Positions 36,351 to 45,650 of a stretch of 64,000 bases of DNA are shown here, one piece after another. Below the pieces are notes generated by a model. That model was not told where the DNA came from, searched no databases, and worked only from the letters and a program-made list of their open reading frames with translations. The translations under genes and the position numbers were made by a program. The DNA is from an uncultured Pirellula sp. (GTDB lineage: Bacteria; Planctomycetota; Planctomycetia; Pirellulales; Pirellulaceae), in the NCBI GenBank assembly GCA_903858115.1, contig CAIOHR010000235.1, positions 1 to 64,000 on the forward strand. Direction: 5' to 3'. The stretch's first letter is position 1. Every line of letters starts with the position of its first letter.

Positions 36351-38038
36351 CGAGCCATCATGATTTTCTTGCGAGCCATCTCGATGCCCCGCTCTTTGGT
36401 CACATCAACCTTGCTTTGAGTTGCGACAGGCAATCCATTTTCCAGCGATGGCCTTAGAGCGATTCTATCGATCGCCATTTTATCCAAGGTTGGAGCAACC
36501 GGCGGGCTGGATTCGATTTGAACCGGAACATTGGGATGGATGCCGTTCGCACTGATCGGAGTTCCGTTTGGCGAGTAGAATTTGGAAACGGTTAGCCTTA
36601 AGCCGCCGTTGCCTCGTTCATTGTGGAAAACTCCTTGAACGCTTCCTTTACCGTACGATGTTTGTCCAACGATGGTAGCGCGAGAGTGATCGTGCATCGC
36701 ACCTGCGAAAATCTCACTGGCACTCGCACTATCCTCATCGATCAGGACAACCAATGGTATGTCCCAAGTCCCTTGCGTCTTGGCAGTGAAGTTGTGATTC
36801 TCCAGGCCGTTCCTACCTTGCGTAGAAACAATGGTGCCATCATGCAAGAACTGATCGGCTAAATCGACTGCAGCATCCAATAGACCACCTGGATTCTTAC
36901 GCAGATCGATGATCAAGGACTTCATCCCTTTTCCACTCAAGTCGTACAAAGCCTTTGACACTTCCGACGGAGTTGTTTTCTGAAAATTAGTGATTTTGAC
37001 GTAGCCAATACCTGGCTCCGCGATCTCTGCAGCCGAAACGCTTGGCACATCCACTCGTTTTCGTTCCACCCGAACGTCGATGACTCGATCACCGATCCCT
37101 TGAAGTTGCAACCGAACTTGCGATCCTTCGGGACCACGCAACATATCAGCCGCCCTCTTCGCACCAATTTCGCTCACCGAGAGCCCATCGACGCTCAGAA
37201 TATGTTGGTTGGGAACAAGACCTGCGAAGTAGGCTGGACCGTTGCGGAACACATCGACAATTCGCAGATCAGAACCCTCAGCCCATAGTTCGACGCCCAA
37301 GCCAATCAAGTTTCCTTCGATTTGAGACATCACTTCTCGATACTCTCCCGGCGTCAAGAGAGCACTGTAAGGATCGAGTAGCCCAACGGAGCCCGCGATG
37401 TACTCATAGATGACTGCAGTAATCGAAATCCCCAACTGGTCGCTCGCTTGTTTAGCAATATACGATGCCGATGCCTTAAGATCTTCTGCATTTGTCACAC
37501 GTTTGCCAAAAACGGACTTGTGGATGTTCTTTCGAAAAGCCTCGACAGTTTCACGATCCGCATTACGAAGGTGTTTGTTCAAGAAATCTGGTTCTGTCAG
37601 TGCTACTTCTAAAAAGGCTGTTCCATGGAGTGCCAGTTTGTAATAATCGATTCTCTCCACATAGTAAACTTCTAGCTTTGCAATGACTTCGCTGAAGACT
37701 TGTAGAGCATCGGTTGGTGTGGAAGTGTCGATGGTCTGAAGATAGGATCGATCCGAATACCGTCGCGTGACATCATGGTGAACTCGGCATACTTGCAGCC
37801 GTTCTGCAACGGTTCGAAGAGTATTGTTCTTCTTCACATGCTTTTCGTATAGCAGGATCGCTTCGTGCCATCGGCGTTCTTGTTCTAGCTTGCGACCGTG
37901 GTCAAGAATATCAGCTTCATTGGATGACGGCAGAGTGGGTGCAACCGGAAAATCCGCTACTATCTTTGTAGGTGCAATGCAAAACGCCACCCACAGACCG
38001 GTTACACAGAGAGTGATTCTCAATAGCGAAAATGGCAT
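36347..38038 (-). CDS. S41-family C-terminal processing protease
   Basis: The start at 38038 gives 563 residues with a membrane or signal segment (MPFSLLRITLCVTGLWVAFC); ATGs at 38089 and 38101 and a GTG at 38113 are alternatives and none has a good ribosome site. A helical N-terminal region precedes a PDZ domain (GLGVELWAEGSDLRIVDV to about RVIDVRVERK). The S41 core has VKITNFQKTT, the oxyanion segment LIIDLRKNPGGLLDAAVDLAD, the nucleophile Ser in DEDSASASEIFAGA and the general-base Lys in SYGKGSVQ. It should trim or degrade periplasmic proteins at their C-termini. The long N-terminal helical region is larger than in minimal CtpA. It is a single-gene unit. Confidence 0.88.
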   Translation of the reverse strand: MPFSLLRITLCVTGLWVAFCIAPTKIVADFPVAPTLPSSNEADILDHGRKLEQERRWHEAILLYEKHVKKNNTLRTVAERLQVCRVHHDVTRRYSDRSYLQTIDTSTPTDALQVFSEVIAKLEVYYVERIDYYKLALHGTAFLEVALTEPDFLNKHLRNADRETVEAFRKNIHKSVFGKRVTNAEDLKASASYIAKQASDQLGISITAVIYEYIAGSVGLLDPYSALLTPGEYREVMSQIEGNLIGLGVELWAEGSDLRIVDVFRNGPAYFAGLVPNQHILSVDGLSVSEIGAKRAADMLRGPEGSQVRLQLQGIGDRVIDVRVERKRVDVPSVSAAEIAEPGIGYVKITNFQKTTPSEVSKALYDLSGKGMKSLIIDLRKNPGGLLDAAVDLADQFLHDGTIVSTQGRNGLENHNFTAKTQGTWDIPLVVLIDEDSASASEIFAGAMHDHSRATIVGQTSYGKGSVQGVFHNERGNGGLRLTVSKFYSPNGTPISANGIHPNVPVQIESSPPVAPTLDKMAIDRIALRPSLENGLPVATQSKVDVTKERGIEMARKKIMMAR

Positions 38039-38525
38039 ACGAGCGCAATCGAGTAGAGACATGAAGCAACACCACACCGTTAGGAGCATAGGAGTATGCA
38101 TTCCCGTTTGCACCGGTCAAAAAAACGATCTATAGTTTTGTTGCTACTGTTCTCGTGACCCGTAAAGTCTTCCAACGAGAATCCCGATGTAACGCGAAAT
38201 GGGAAAGTAAGGGCACCAGCCTCGGTCCCTCGAGATGCTCCAGACGATTTCGTCTAGGCAAAATATTCCGAATGCGGAAAGCGTACTTCTTGCACTGGAC
38301 CAACTTTACGCACTATCGCCTCATCGGGCAAGTGTCGAAATACGCAGGAATGTCGACAGACCTCTGCTACAATTTTCCTGCGCTTTGATTCCTTTGCTTG
38401 GAAGCAATCCTTTGGACGCTTGTTTTTCTATGGTAAGGCGACTTTCCTCAGGTTACGCTACAGTCTAGTAACAGCTCTGGCTCACCGAAAAACGATACCG
38501 GACCGCAGCATAGACACCACCAGCC
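38039..38525. other. Intergenic region between divergent genes
   Basis: Up to 490 bases separate the protease start at 38038 from the gene at 38526; part may be coding if the protease starts further upstream. Two promoters are expected here. I saw no hairpin, riboswitch or credible small gene. Confidence 0.5.
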
Positions 38526-39770
38526 ATGTTTGAGAATGAGGGTAGATTGAATAGCAATTTTTTCGATCGATTGACGGAAACGGTCCAACAGTCGGGTCCG
38601 GTTGAGGCCGCAAAATTCTTGGTGGATTCCATGCGCAGTCAGCAAAGGTACACGGAGCTCTTTGAAGCTCTGAAGATGTACCATCGCATGGAGCTTGGGC
38701 TGCCAGCCGTTCAAACAGATCTCGCGGGAGCAAATTCAAAGATCGGTGGTATTAGCGAAGCGCTTCAGGATAAGCTTGATAAGCGATTGATCGATTCGTG
38801 CCGCGAAGTCGGGACAGCATTGCTTCGCAAAGGGATGCTTCAGGAGGGTTGGATGTACATGCGCGCGGTAGGAGATCGCGTCGCTGCCGCCGAAGCGATG
38901 AAGGATGTCGCAGTAAATCAAGACAATCTGGATACGGTATTGGGGCTTCTCGTGCATGAAGCGGTCGATGTAAAACGCGGAACGCAGCTTTCCCTCGAGA
39001 TGCGGGGTACATGCAATACGATTACGATGCTAGATAGTGTCGTGTCGATGCGAGGTCGAGACGATCAACAATTGGCAGTCGGTGTGTTGGTAGAACACGT
39101 TCACCAAGAGTTGCTAAACAGTCTTCGATCGGATCTAGCAAGACGCGAGAATTGGGCTGAAGCGCATCTGGAAAGTAACGAACAGAGCGTGGAAAAACTT
39201 CTTGGATCGCGTCCCGGATTGCTGAAGGATGGTACGTATCATCTCGATACAACTCACTTGGCCTCCACGGTCCGATTTGCCAGGATTCTTGACGACAAGA
39301 AGCAGTTAAGGTTAGCGTTGGATTTGGCTCAGTATGGGCGTCAATTGCATCCGCAATATCAGTACCCTAGCGAAGAACCGTTTGCAGACCTTTATCCCAT
39401 GTCGATTGCATGGTTTCGTGCGATCTTAGGAGAGCATGTAGATGCCGCAACCAAACTATTTCTTCAAAAGGCCGAATCCATCGATCCACAAGAGCATGGG
39501 ACGATCGCGATTGAGACCTACGCAGATTTGTTAACGAGAGTTGGCAAACCGGAAGAGGCTATGCGATTCTTAATCAAACGCATGCCCAAAGGAATGCGTC
39601 CGTTTGGAATTGCTCCGTCACTCATCGAGCTTGCGGAAGCCTCGGGATGTTACGAACTGATGCTGGAGCATGCGAAAGAAAAGCTGGATGATATCGGCTT
39701 CGCCGCTGCTTTGTTGCAGCGAGCTTCTGTCCACAACGATATAGGGCACAAAAAAACGAGCGATTTCTAA
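38526..39770 (+). CDS. Conserved-looking helical repeat protein, function unknown
   Basis: The 414-residue protein has no signal or membrane segment and is predicted mostly helical, with repeated patterns such as AAKFLVDSMRSQQRYTELFEALKMYHRMELG near the N-terminus and EAMRFLIKRMPKGMRPFG near the C-terminus. These resemble TPR-like helical hairpins. A stretch around 95-120 (ALLRKGMLQEGWMYMRAV) and the core DGTYHLDTTHLASTVRFARIL are the least repeat-like and could be the specific part. I recognise no named family. It is a lone gene, nearly 100 bases upstream of the ZIP transporter on the same strand. A cytoplasmic scaffold role is only a guess. Confidence 0.6.
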   Translation: MFENEGRLNSNFFDRLTETVQQSGPVEAAKFLVDSMRSQQRYTELFEALKMYHRMELGLPAVQTDLAGANSKIGGISEALQDKLDKRLIDSCREVGTALLRKGMLQEGWMYMRAVGDRVAAAEAMKDVAVNQDNLDTVLGLLVHEAVDVKRGTQLSLEMRGTCNTITMLDSVVSMRGRDDQQLAVGVLVEHVHQELLNSLRSDLARRENWAEAHLESNEQSVEKLLGSRPGLLKDGTYHLDTTHLASTVRFARILDDKKQLRLALDLAQYGRQLHPQYQYPSEEPFADLYPMSIAWFRAILGEHVDAATKLFLQKAESIDPQEHGTIAIETYADLLTRVGKPEEAMRFLIKRMPKGMRPFGIAPSLIELAEASGCYELMLEHAKEKLDDIGFAAALLQRASVHNDIGHKKTSDF

Positions 39771-39867
39771 GAGAGTCACTCTTCGTTGGTATGTGCGCCA
39801 GGATTTGACGAGCTTAGGATGATTGTTTTCTATCGTCTGAACGTCCTCTAGAAAGCTGCCTCTCCCG

Positions 39868-40821
39868 ATGTCTCCGACAGTTTTATTGATCGGCTACTGC
39901 ATCTTGATCGTCGCTGCTTCGTTAGCGGGTGGGAAACTTTCGTCGCTACTACGAATGACACACCTGCGAACGCAGTTGTTGATGAGCGGTGTCGGAGGAC
40001 TGATGCTGGGTATTGCATTGTTGCATTTACTGCCACACGCTGGCGAGGTTTTGCAGTCCCATTCGCAAGCGGGTGTCGGGACCCTGATTGGGTTGACCGT
40101 TATGTTTCTGCTCATCCGATTGTTTCATACCCACGATCACAGTGTTCCTGTGATTGAAAACGAATCGGGGGCAGAATCGGCGAGCGATCATGAGCATTGT
40201 GAACATGTCGACTCACACCAACATGGACACACGCATCACGGACACTCGCATCATGCGCATGCCGACGCAAAGGGGATCAGCTGGGCTGGTCTCTTCTTTG
40301 GATTGCTATTGCATACATTGGTGGATGGAGTCGCGTTGGCCAGTAGCGTGATGGCAGATGCATCGCATGGTGCATGGTTAGGTTTAGCCGGGTTAGGGAC
40401 TTTTTTGGCAGTGCTATTGCATAAACCGCTCGATGCCTTTGCCATCACCTCGGTGATGAAGAAACAGAACTGGCCACAGTCAGCGCAGAACGGAGTCAAC
40501 TTCGCCTTCTCACTCGCTTGTCCTGCTGGAGCGTTGGCCTTTTATTTTGGTGCGACAACTTTCGCGCCCGGTTCGAGTGCTTTAGGCTGGGGATTGGCGA
40601 TCTCCGCTGGTTTCTTTATCGGTATCGCATTGGCTGACTTGCTACCTGAAGTCGCCTTTCATGATCACGATCGAGGTAAACTAACCACAGTATTTTTGCT
40701 GGGTATTGCTATCGCTGTGGGCATCGAAAATCTACCCGGACATAGTCACAACCATGAAGAAAGTTCAGGCTTAGAATCGGAGAAGCATGATCATGATCAT
40801 TCGCATGGGCACGCTCATTAA
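39868..40821 (+). CDS. ZIP-family metal transporter
   Basis: This 317-residue inner-membrane protein has about eight hydrophobic segments and two histidine-rich loops: a long one after the third segment (about 108-132, with repeated H-x-H such as HQHGHTHHGHSHH) and one at the C-terminus. Transport-site motifs are HTLVDGVALAS (segment IV) and LLHKPLDAFAITSVM (segment V), where the family usually has HN or HE. The loops bind zinc or similar ions. ZIP proteins bring divalent metals into the cytoplasm. The prepilin peptidase-like gene begins about 18 bases after its stop and may be cotranscribed. No metal-responsive operator was recognised. Confidence 0.88.
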   Translation: MSPTVLLIGYCILIVAASLAGGKLSSLLRMTHLRTQLLMSGVGGLMLGIALLHLLPHAGEVLQSHSQAGVGTLIGLTVMFLLIRLFHTHDHSVPVIENESGAESASDHEHCEHVDSHQHGHTHHGHSHHAHADAKGISWAGLFFGLLLHTLVDGVALASSVMADASHGAWLGLAGLGTFLAVLLHKPLDAFAITSVMKKQNWPQSAQNGVNFAFSLACPAGALAFYFGATTFAPGSSALGWGLAISAGFFIGIALADLLPEVAFHDHDRGKLTTVFLLGIAIAVGIENLPGHSHNHEESSGLESEKHDHDHSHGHAH

Positions 40822-40839
40822 GTTCCAGGGGTGCGGAGC

Positions 40840-42042
40840 ATGAGAGCGCCGGACGCTAAAGCATGGGTACGAATCGCGTTAGCTTTGTTTGCCTTTGCAT
40901 TTATCAGCTATATGATTTTGCTTCCGGCGGCTGATGCTATCTTCGATGCTTATCGCGAAAAGCCAAAGAAGATATCTCAAGTGCAGACCGATATGACGTA
41001 TGCAGAGCAAGTTCGCTTGCGGACGATCGAAGGGATGACTGCTTTCTTGTTTTTTGGATTAGGAGCTGCCGTCGGTAGCTTTCTAAACGTTGTCGTCTAT
41101 CGTATGCCTCTCGGGATTTCATTAGTCTTTCAACGATCGCGATGCCCGGGCTGCGGGACGCAGATTGCAGGTCGTGACAATATGCCAATTCTCGGTTGGC
41201 TGATGCTCGGAGGGCGTTGCCGAGCGTGTCAAACAGCAATCTCCTTGCGTTACCCTACGATTGAAATGATCGTGGGTACATTCTTTCTTTTGTTTTACTT
41301 TGTCGAGCTCGTTTCAGGCGGTATCAATCTACCGAACCGAGTTCCCAACATGTATGCCGGAGTCGTCTGGATCGTCTTCTATACGAAGTGGGACCTGATA
41401 ACTATTTATCTCTTCCATTGTGTAATGCTTTGCTTGCTGCTCGCGCTGGCTCTCGTGGATTTCGATCGGAAACGATTGCCGATCAAAGCCATTGTGCAAT
41501 TCCTATTGCTGCTTGCTATACCAGCGATCTTTTTCCATCACTTGCTATTGGTTAAGATTCCACAGACGATCTTCGGCGTTACTATACCCGTTTGGTCGCA
41601 AGGGTTGGTGACGGTGGCGGCAGGAGCGAGTCTTGGGCTGCTAGCAGCACAAGCGGTTTCGTATGTCTGCCGTCGTTGGACCGCATTGGACAAATCTGAC
41701 GAATACCACTTCGCTGCTGGACTCGTTTTGGTGGGTGTTGCCTTAGGTTGGCAAGCGGTATTGACGACACTACTCTTTGCTTGTGTTTTGAAATTGGTTT
41801 GGTCGCTCCTTCCTATCCGCGCGCAACGTAAAGAACCATTGGCAACCGAAAACATGACGATTCCAAACGAAGAGATGAGCGAGGCGATCGAATCGCAAGA
41901 TGGCCGCCAAGAGCAGTCAGCGATACAGCGGTCAGCGATTCTGAGCAAACCCGTCAATCTCTCGCTCTCAATGTTCCTATTCGTTGCGGTCCTGATCCAT
42001 CATTTGGGGTGGCGATGGATCTACGGTTGGCTTCCATTTTAA
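40840..42042 (+). CDS. Divergent prepilin peptidase-like membrane protein
   Basis: The ATG at 40840 has AGGGG at 40826-40830; a GTG at 40831 is the alternative. The 400-residue protein matches type IV prepilin leader peptidases (A24) in its N-terminal part: GAAVGSFLNVVVYRMPLG, then a zinc-type pair of cysteine motifs CPGCGTQI and CRACQTAI, then LRYPTIEMIVG. The first catalytic aspartate is in LALVDFDRKRLP. The second, normally in a GxGDxK motif, is replaced here by SDEYHFAAGL, so activity is uncertain. It has a longer N-terminus and a hydrophobic C-terminal end beyond the family length. A pseudopilin substrate (DUF1559) is encoded at 43446. It could be an active variant with Asp in SDEYH. Confidence 0.75.
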   Translation: MRAPDAKAWVRIALALFAFAFISYMILLPAADAIFDAYREKPKKISQVQTDMTYAEQVRLRTIEGMTAFLFFGLGAAVGSFLNVVVYRMPLGISLVFQRSRCPGCGTQIAGRDNMPILGWLMLGGRCRACQTAISLRYPTIEMIVGTFFLLFYFVELVSGGINLPNRVPNMYAGVVWIVFYTKWDLITIYLFHCVMLCLLLALALVDFDRKRLPIKAIVQFLLLLAIPAIFFHHLLLVKIPQTIFGVTIPVWSQGLVTVAAGASLGLLAAQAVSYVCRRWTALDKSDEYHFAAGLVLVGVALGWQAVLTTLLFACVLKLVWSLLPIRAQRKEPLATENMTIPNEEMSEAIESQDGRQEQSAIQRSAILSKPVNLSLSMFLFVAVLIHHLGWRWIYGWLPF

Positions 42043-42064
42043 AACACGAGCGTTGATTAGCGCT

Positions 42065-43405
42065 CTATCGTTTGTCTAGCCGATAGAGCATATCGCCGCG
42101 CCGGAAAAGGAAACCACCCGCCTCGATGGGAATGGCTGCGTAGAACGTTGGGCCGGACATTCGCGAGCGAGGTGATTCATCGCTCGATACCGCGTCGCGA
42201 TCCCAAGCGCGATTTCCTTTGGACATTTCTTCAAACTCTTTGCCTATTTTGATCACGCTCGTTTCCCCTTCTTTGCCAAATAGATAGAGTCGGTCTCCGA
42301 CAGCAAAGGGGGTGGCCCAACACGCGCCGCAGGCAGGACGTTTGGCAAAGTACTCCTCGCCCGTTTTCGAGTCCAAGCAGAATAGAACCCCTTGCGGGTT
42401 GAGCCAATAGCTGAAACCATTGTGTTCCACCGGCGAACAGAACGATCCGCGCGCGTCCTTGGCAATCCACTCCGATGTCAAAACATATTCGCCGTTCTTC
42501 CGGCTGATCCTGGCGGATAGATTAGAAATCAAAGCGTTTTCCGAAGGTCCATCAGCGGGTCGAATCAATGAACCTACTAAGAAGCGACCATCGCCTAGGT
42601 CATATGGAGTTGCAACGCTATTGCCACCCACTTTGGTATAGGAGCAAAGCAGTTTACCGTTGTGCGGGCTGTAAGCATCGATGCTACCCGCGGAAGAGCA
42701 TACGACGAGCGGTTCACCGTCGACACGAACCATTCCCGGTGAACTCCAACTGTTGGAACGTTTACCACGAGCTGCGTTCCACTCGCTGTTCCCAGTCTGC
42801 TTGTCGATGCATACGAGGCTCGATTCTCCGGCGTGGTCCAACAAGACAAACAGACTTTTGGCGGTCTGCGCAGGAGTTGAAGAAAGCCCAAATTTGTTTT
42901 CGAACTTCTCCATATCCTTTTGTAGGGACCTTTGCCACTTCAGCGTTCCTGTGAGGTCGTAAGCTACGAGATCACCGCTCTCAAAAAATACAAAGATCCC
43001 ATTCTTATCACCGACAGGTGTTGGGGCAGCGCGACTGACCATCGGCGTACTCTCAACTGGGAAGCTCGAATCGAATTTGCGTTCCCAAAGGAGAGTGCCG
43101 AACTGAAGATCGAGGCAAGCAACTTTGCAGCTTTCTTTATTCGGACCGACCACCGACGTTACGAATACTTGATTACCTAGAATAAGTGGACAGGATTGAC
43201 CGTATCCTTCGAGATTTGCTTTCCATGTTACTTTGTCCGGATCCCATTGAAGAGGATAACGTGAAGCCGCATCTACTTTGGCATCTTCCGGTGCGGTGAA
43301 GCTTGGGAATACCCTCAGCTTTTCGGGAATGCTCGATTGAGTCCAGCCTGTATTCGGAGCGAGAACCAATACCAACAAGGTAAACGATGGTAGAACTTTC
43401 TTCAT
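42065..43405 (-). CDS. Secreted PQQ-like beta-propeller protein
   Basis: The ATG at 43405 gives 446 residues with a signal peptide (MKKVLPSFTLLVLVLAPNTG). Propeller repeats with the typical endings are clear: ACLDLQFGTLLWERKF, VAYDLTGTLKWQRSL, VCIDKQTGNSEWNAARG, DAYSPHNGKLLCSY and FCLDSKTGEEYFAKRP. It belongs to the same broad family as the gene at 26692 but is not a close copy. The role is unknown, probably periplasmic binding. It is transcribed toward the prepilin peptidase-like gene, with about 20 bases between stops, and starts about 40 bases beyond the end of the pseudopilin gene, which is transcribed in the same direction. Confidence 0.82.
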   Translation of the reverse strand: MKKVLPSFTLLVLVLAPNTGWTQSSIPEKLRVFPSFTAPEDAKVDAASRYPLQWDPDKVTWKANLEGYGQSCPLILGNQVFVTSVVGPNKESCKVACLDLQFGTLLWERKFDSSFPVESTPMVSRAAPTPVGDKNGIFVFFESGDLVAYDLTGTLKWQRSLQKDMEKFENKFGLSSTPAQTAKSLFVLLDHAGESSLVCIDKQTGNSEWNAARGKRSNSWSSPGMVRVDGEPLVVCSSAGSIDAYSPHNGKLLCSYTKVGGNSVATPYDLGDGRFLVGSLIRPADGPSENALISNLSARISRKNGEYVLTSEWIAKDARGSFCSPVEHNGFSYWLNPQGVLFCLDSKTGEEYFAKRPACGACWATPFAVGDRLYLFGKEGETSVIKIGKEFEEMSKGNRAWDRDAVSSDESPRSRMSGPTFYAAIPIEAGGFLFRRGDMLYRLDKR

Positions 43406-43445
43406 GCTGCTATATCTTTCTCTTGCTGGCATGCGATGGATTAGG

Positions 43446-44390
43446 CTACTCGATCTCTAACAATGGCAAACCGTCCTGGGCGGAGACGATGCGATGCATG
43501 GCTTCCATCGAGAGAGTCTCGGATAGAGACCGTACAGATCCGTCCCCCAGTGCAATTTGGGCCAAGCCGGTGTGGAACGAGAACATATTCAAGCCTGCGA
43601 AGTTCGTGCAGTTGATCAAGCAATTACCGCCGTATTGCGTGGTACCATCGTTGCTCATTCGCAACGCTAACAATCGATTCCAGCCAGCAAAGTGACCGAA
43701 TGGACTGGATTGGTCAACGGTTGCTATCCTGCGATTGTATCGAGTGGGACCACCCGAGATTTCGCATAGCATCACTGTATTCGATAGACCATCGGTCACA
43801 CTGCCGATGGTTGTCTGGCCTTTGGTATGTATCTTGAGGAAGCCATCTTCCCGAGCGGTCGTCGCCAACATCGGAGGAGGAGCGATCGAGAGCGGAGCTC
43901 CGTATTCATTTACCATCGCATTGAATCGTTGGGCGTTCGTAGCGGTTCGATCGGGTGCGAACGAGGCTGAAACCGGGCCAAAGGATGCAATCATTGGAAC
44001 AGGAGACGATGGACACTTGTACATCGGCAGTGTCGAGGTCAGAAGCTCGCGATTGGTGGCTTCGGCGAATCCTAGCGATGGATTCCAACGGCTATGAACA
44101 GCCGTCTGCTCCATGTAAGGAAGAAGACCGACATCCCATGTTGCTTGAAGAATTGTTTGGCCAGGACTTCGCACTGTGCTCGGATTATTGAATGGAAATT
44201 TCTTGAAAGCGGATTCATAATTGTGCATCGCCAATCCCATCTGCTTCAGATTGTTGGAGCATTGCATTCGCCTCGCAGCTTCCCGAGCCGCTTGGACAGC
44301 GGGTAGCAATAGTCCTACGAGAATTCCGATGATGGCGATAACGACTAATAGTTCAACGAGTGTGAACCCGCTTCTGGTATACTTGTTCAT
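43446..44390 (-). CDS. DUF1559 pseudopilin-like protein
   Basis: The 314-residue protein starts with a type IV pilin leader: short charged head MNKYTRS, cleavage before F in [19 protein letters not shown], then [21 protein letters not shown]. The cleaved prepilin-like N-terminus would be processed by a prepilin peptidase and methylated. The rest is the DUF1559 domain, with the conserved [13 protein letters not shown] near the C-terminus. Planctomycetes carry many paralogues, which probably form surface or secretion filaments. It lies upstream of the PQQ gene and downstream of a lipoprotein gene on the same strand; lipoprotein plus DUF1559 is a recurrent pair. Confidence 0.93.
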   Translation of the reverse strand: MNKYTRSGFTLVELLVVIAIIGILVGLLLPAVQAAREAARRMQCSNNLKQMGLAMHNYESAFKKFPFNNPSTVRSPGQTILQATWDVGLLPYMEQTAVHSRWNPSLGFAEATNRELLTSTLPMYKCPSSPVPMIASFGPVSASFAPDRTATNAQRFNAMVNEYGAPLSIAPPPMLATTAREDGFLKIHTKGQTTIGSVTDGLSNTVMLCEISGGPTRYNRRIATVDQSSPFGHFAGWNRLLALRMSNDGTTQYGGNCLINCTNFAGLNMFSFHTGLAQIALGDGSVRSLSETLSMEAMHRIVSAQDGLPLLEIE

Positions 44391-44463
44391 GCGACCTGTA
44401 ATTGTTTATTCTAAAAAATTGTGAATTGAAGTTAACGGGACGGATGCCACACAAAGCAGACGA

Positions 44464-44901
44464 CTACTTTCGTGTGCTCCCTGGTGAAGGGTTTTCTAAA
44501 TCGAACACGAGTGGCTTGGAGACATCCTCGGGTACGCGGACACGATGTTTGGATTTGGCCGTGTCGCTTAGCTTCCCTTTGAACTTGTCGAACGCTTCGA
44601 GCTCCGGGCCGGACATCCACGAGAACGTCACGGCATATTCTCCAGCCGCGGCACCTTCGATCTCAGAGCCTTTCCCGAGGGTGAACAGACCGCTCGCATC
44701 GGTCAGTGCCGATGGATATTTGTCATTGCCTTTTACGTCGCCGGTTCCTTCGTAAGTGAACTGAACCAGAACGCGTTCGGCTACCTTGCCATCCACGTTC
44801 ACGGTGCCAGTAACCGGGTACTTTTTCAGCCCCGTGGGACCACAGCCCCACGCGAAAAGTAGAGCGTTGCAAGCAATAAGCCTGATCGAGAGCGAATTCA
44901 T
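44464..44901 (-). CDS. Lipoprotein with carboxypeptidase-regulatory-like domain
   Basis: The 145-residue product has a signal sequence ending in a lipobox-like FAWGCG (Cys near 20), so it is probably lipid-anchored. The mature part is a single beta-sandwich of the carboxypeptidase-regulatory type: YPVTGTVNVDGKV, VLVQFTYEG, TDASGLFTLG, AAAGEYAVTFSW. This small lipoprotein commonly lies directly upstream of a DUF1559 pseudopilin in planctomycetes, as here (73 bases). It may act as an accessory at the filament base, which is inference. Confidence 0.8.
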   Translation of the reverse strand: MNSLSIRLIACNALLFAWGCGPTGLKKYPVTGTVNVDGKVAERVLVQFTYEGTGDVKGNDKYPSALTDASGLFTLGKGSEIEGAAAGEYAVTFSWMSGPELEAFDKFKGKLSDTAKSKHRVRVPEDVSKPLVFDLENPSPGSTRK

Positions 44902-44976
44902 GCGTCGTATCTAGTGATCCGCGGGGGTGAAAAATCTATTTCGTCATAGTACACAAACGCACACGATGTGCAATAG

Positions 44977-45477
44977 CTGTACTGTGCATCTGCGTTGCAT
45001 GTACAGAACCTTGAATCGACGCCTGGGAAGGCGCGTCGTCCGTTTCATCCGGAGCGTTTTGCAACCGCGTTGAATTTCGACGATGGCATTTTGGCAGGCG
45101 TGATGCGTTCCAAGGGGTACTGTTGGATTGCGACGCATCATGACGAAGCATTTCGTTGGTCGCAGGCAGGAGTATCGATCAAAATGGATCAAGATGGTCC
45201 ATGGATGTGTACGATTGACGAATCGGAATGGCCGGAGGATGAAGCAACCCGCGATTGGATCCGAGGGACGATGGAGAAACCTTGGGGGGATCGCCGACAA
45301 GAATTGGTTTTCATTGGCTCGGAGATGGAGGAGGTCGTATTGCGATCACGTCTCGAGGAATGCTTGCTCACCGACGACGAACTGCGGCTCACGCCCGCGC
45401 ATTGGTCGTTGTGGGATTGTCCTTTGCCTATCCCGTCGATGGAAGAAATCATGGCGGAGCCATCGGACGCAGAGTGA
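44977..45477 (+). pseudogene. Headless CobW C-terminal domain (ZigA-type GTPase remnant)
   Basis: The frame opens after a TAG at 44974-44976, with a possible TTG start at 44995 and no ATG before residue 37 of that frame. It encodes only the C-terminal domain of CobW/ZigA-type metal-chaperone GTPases: ARRPFHPERFATAL, GVMRSKGYCWIATHHDE, FRWSQAGV, PWGDRRQELVFIG and LEECLLTDDEL. In intact proteins a GTPase domain of about 200-plus residues with Walker A precedes it; nothing of the kind lies upstream. It could be a free-standing domain protein, but the missing start codon argues for a truncated gene. The ends match family length, so the 3' part is intact. Confidence 0.75.
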
Positions 45478-45650
45478 GACCTGAAGGAGATAACGGCTTC
45501 GTTGGCTAACGCCCATTGGTCTAAATTCCCTCCATGGATTCTCTAGGAACCGGCCAATGGGATCACGGATAGCCTCAAGGGAACGGCTGACCGCTGGCTC
45601 GTTGATCTTGATATACTTGGATGATTCGTTCAGGAAAAGAAAGAACCAAA

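Noticed and set aside
42048-42065. Terminator between convergent genes
   Set aside because: The stem is only five bases with an eight-base loop.
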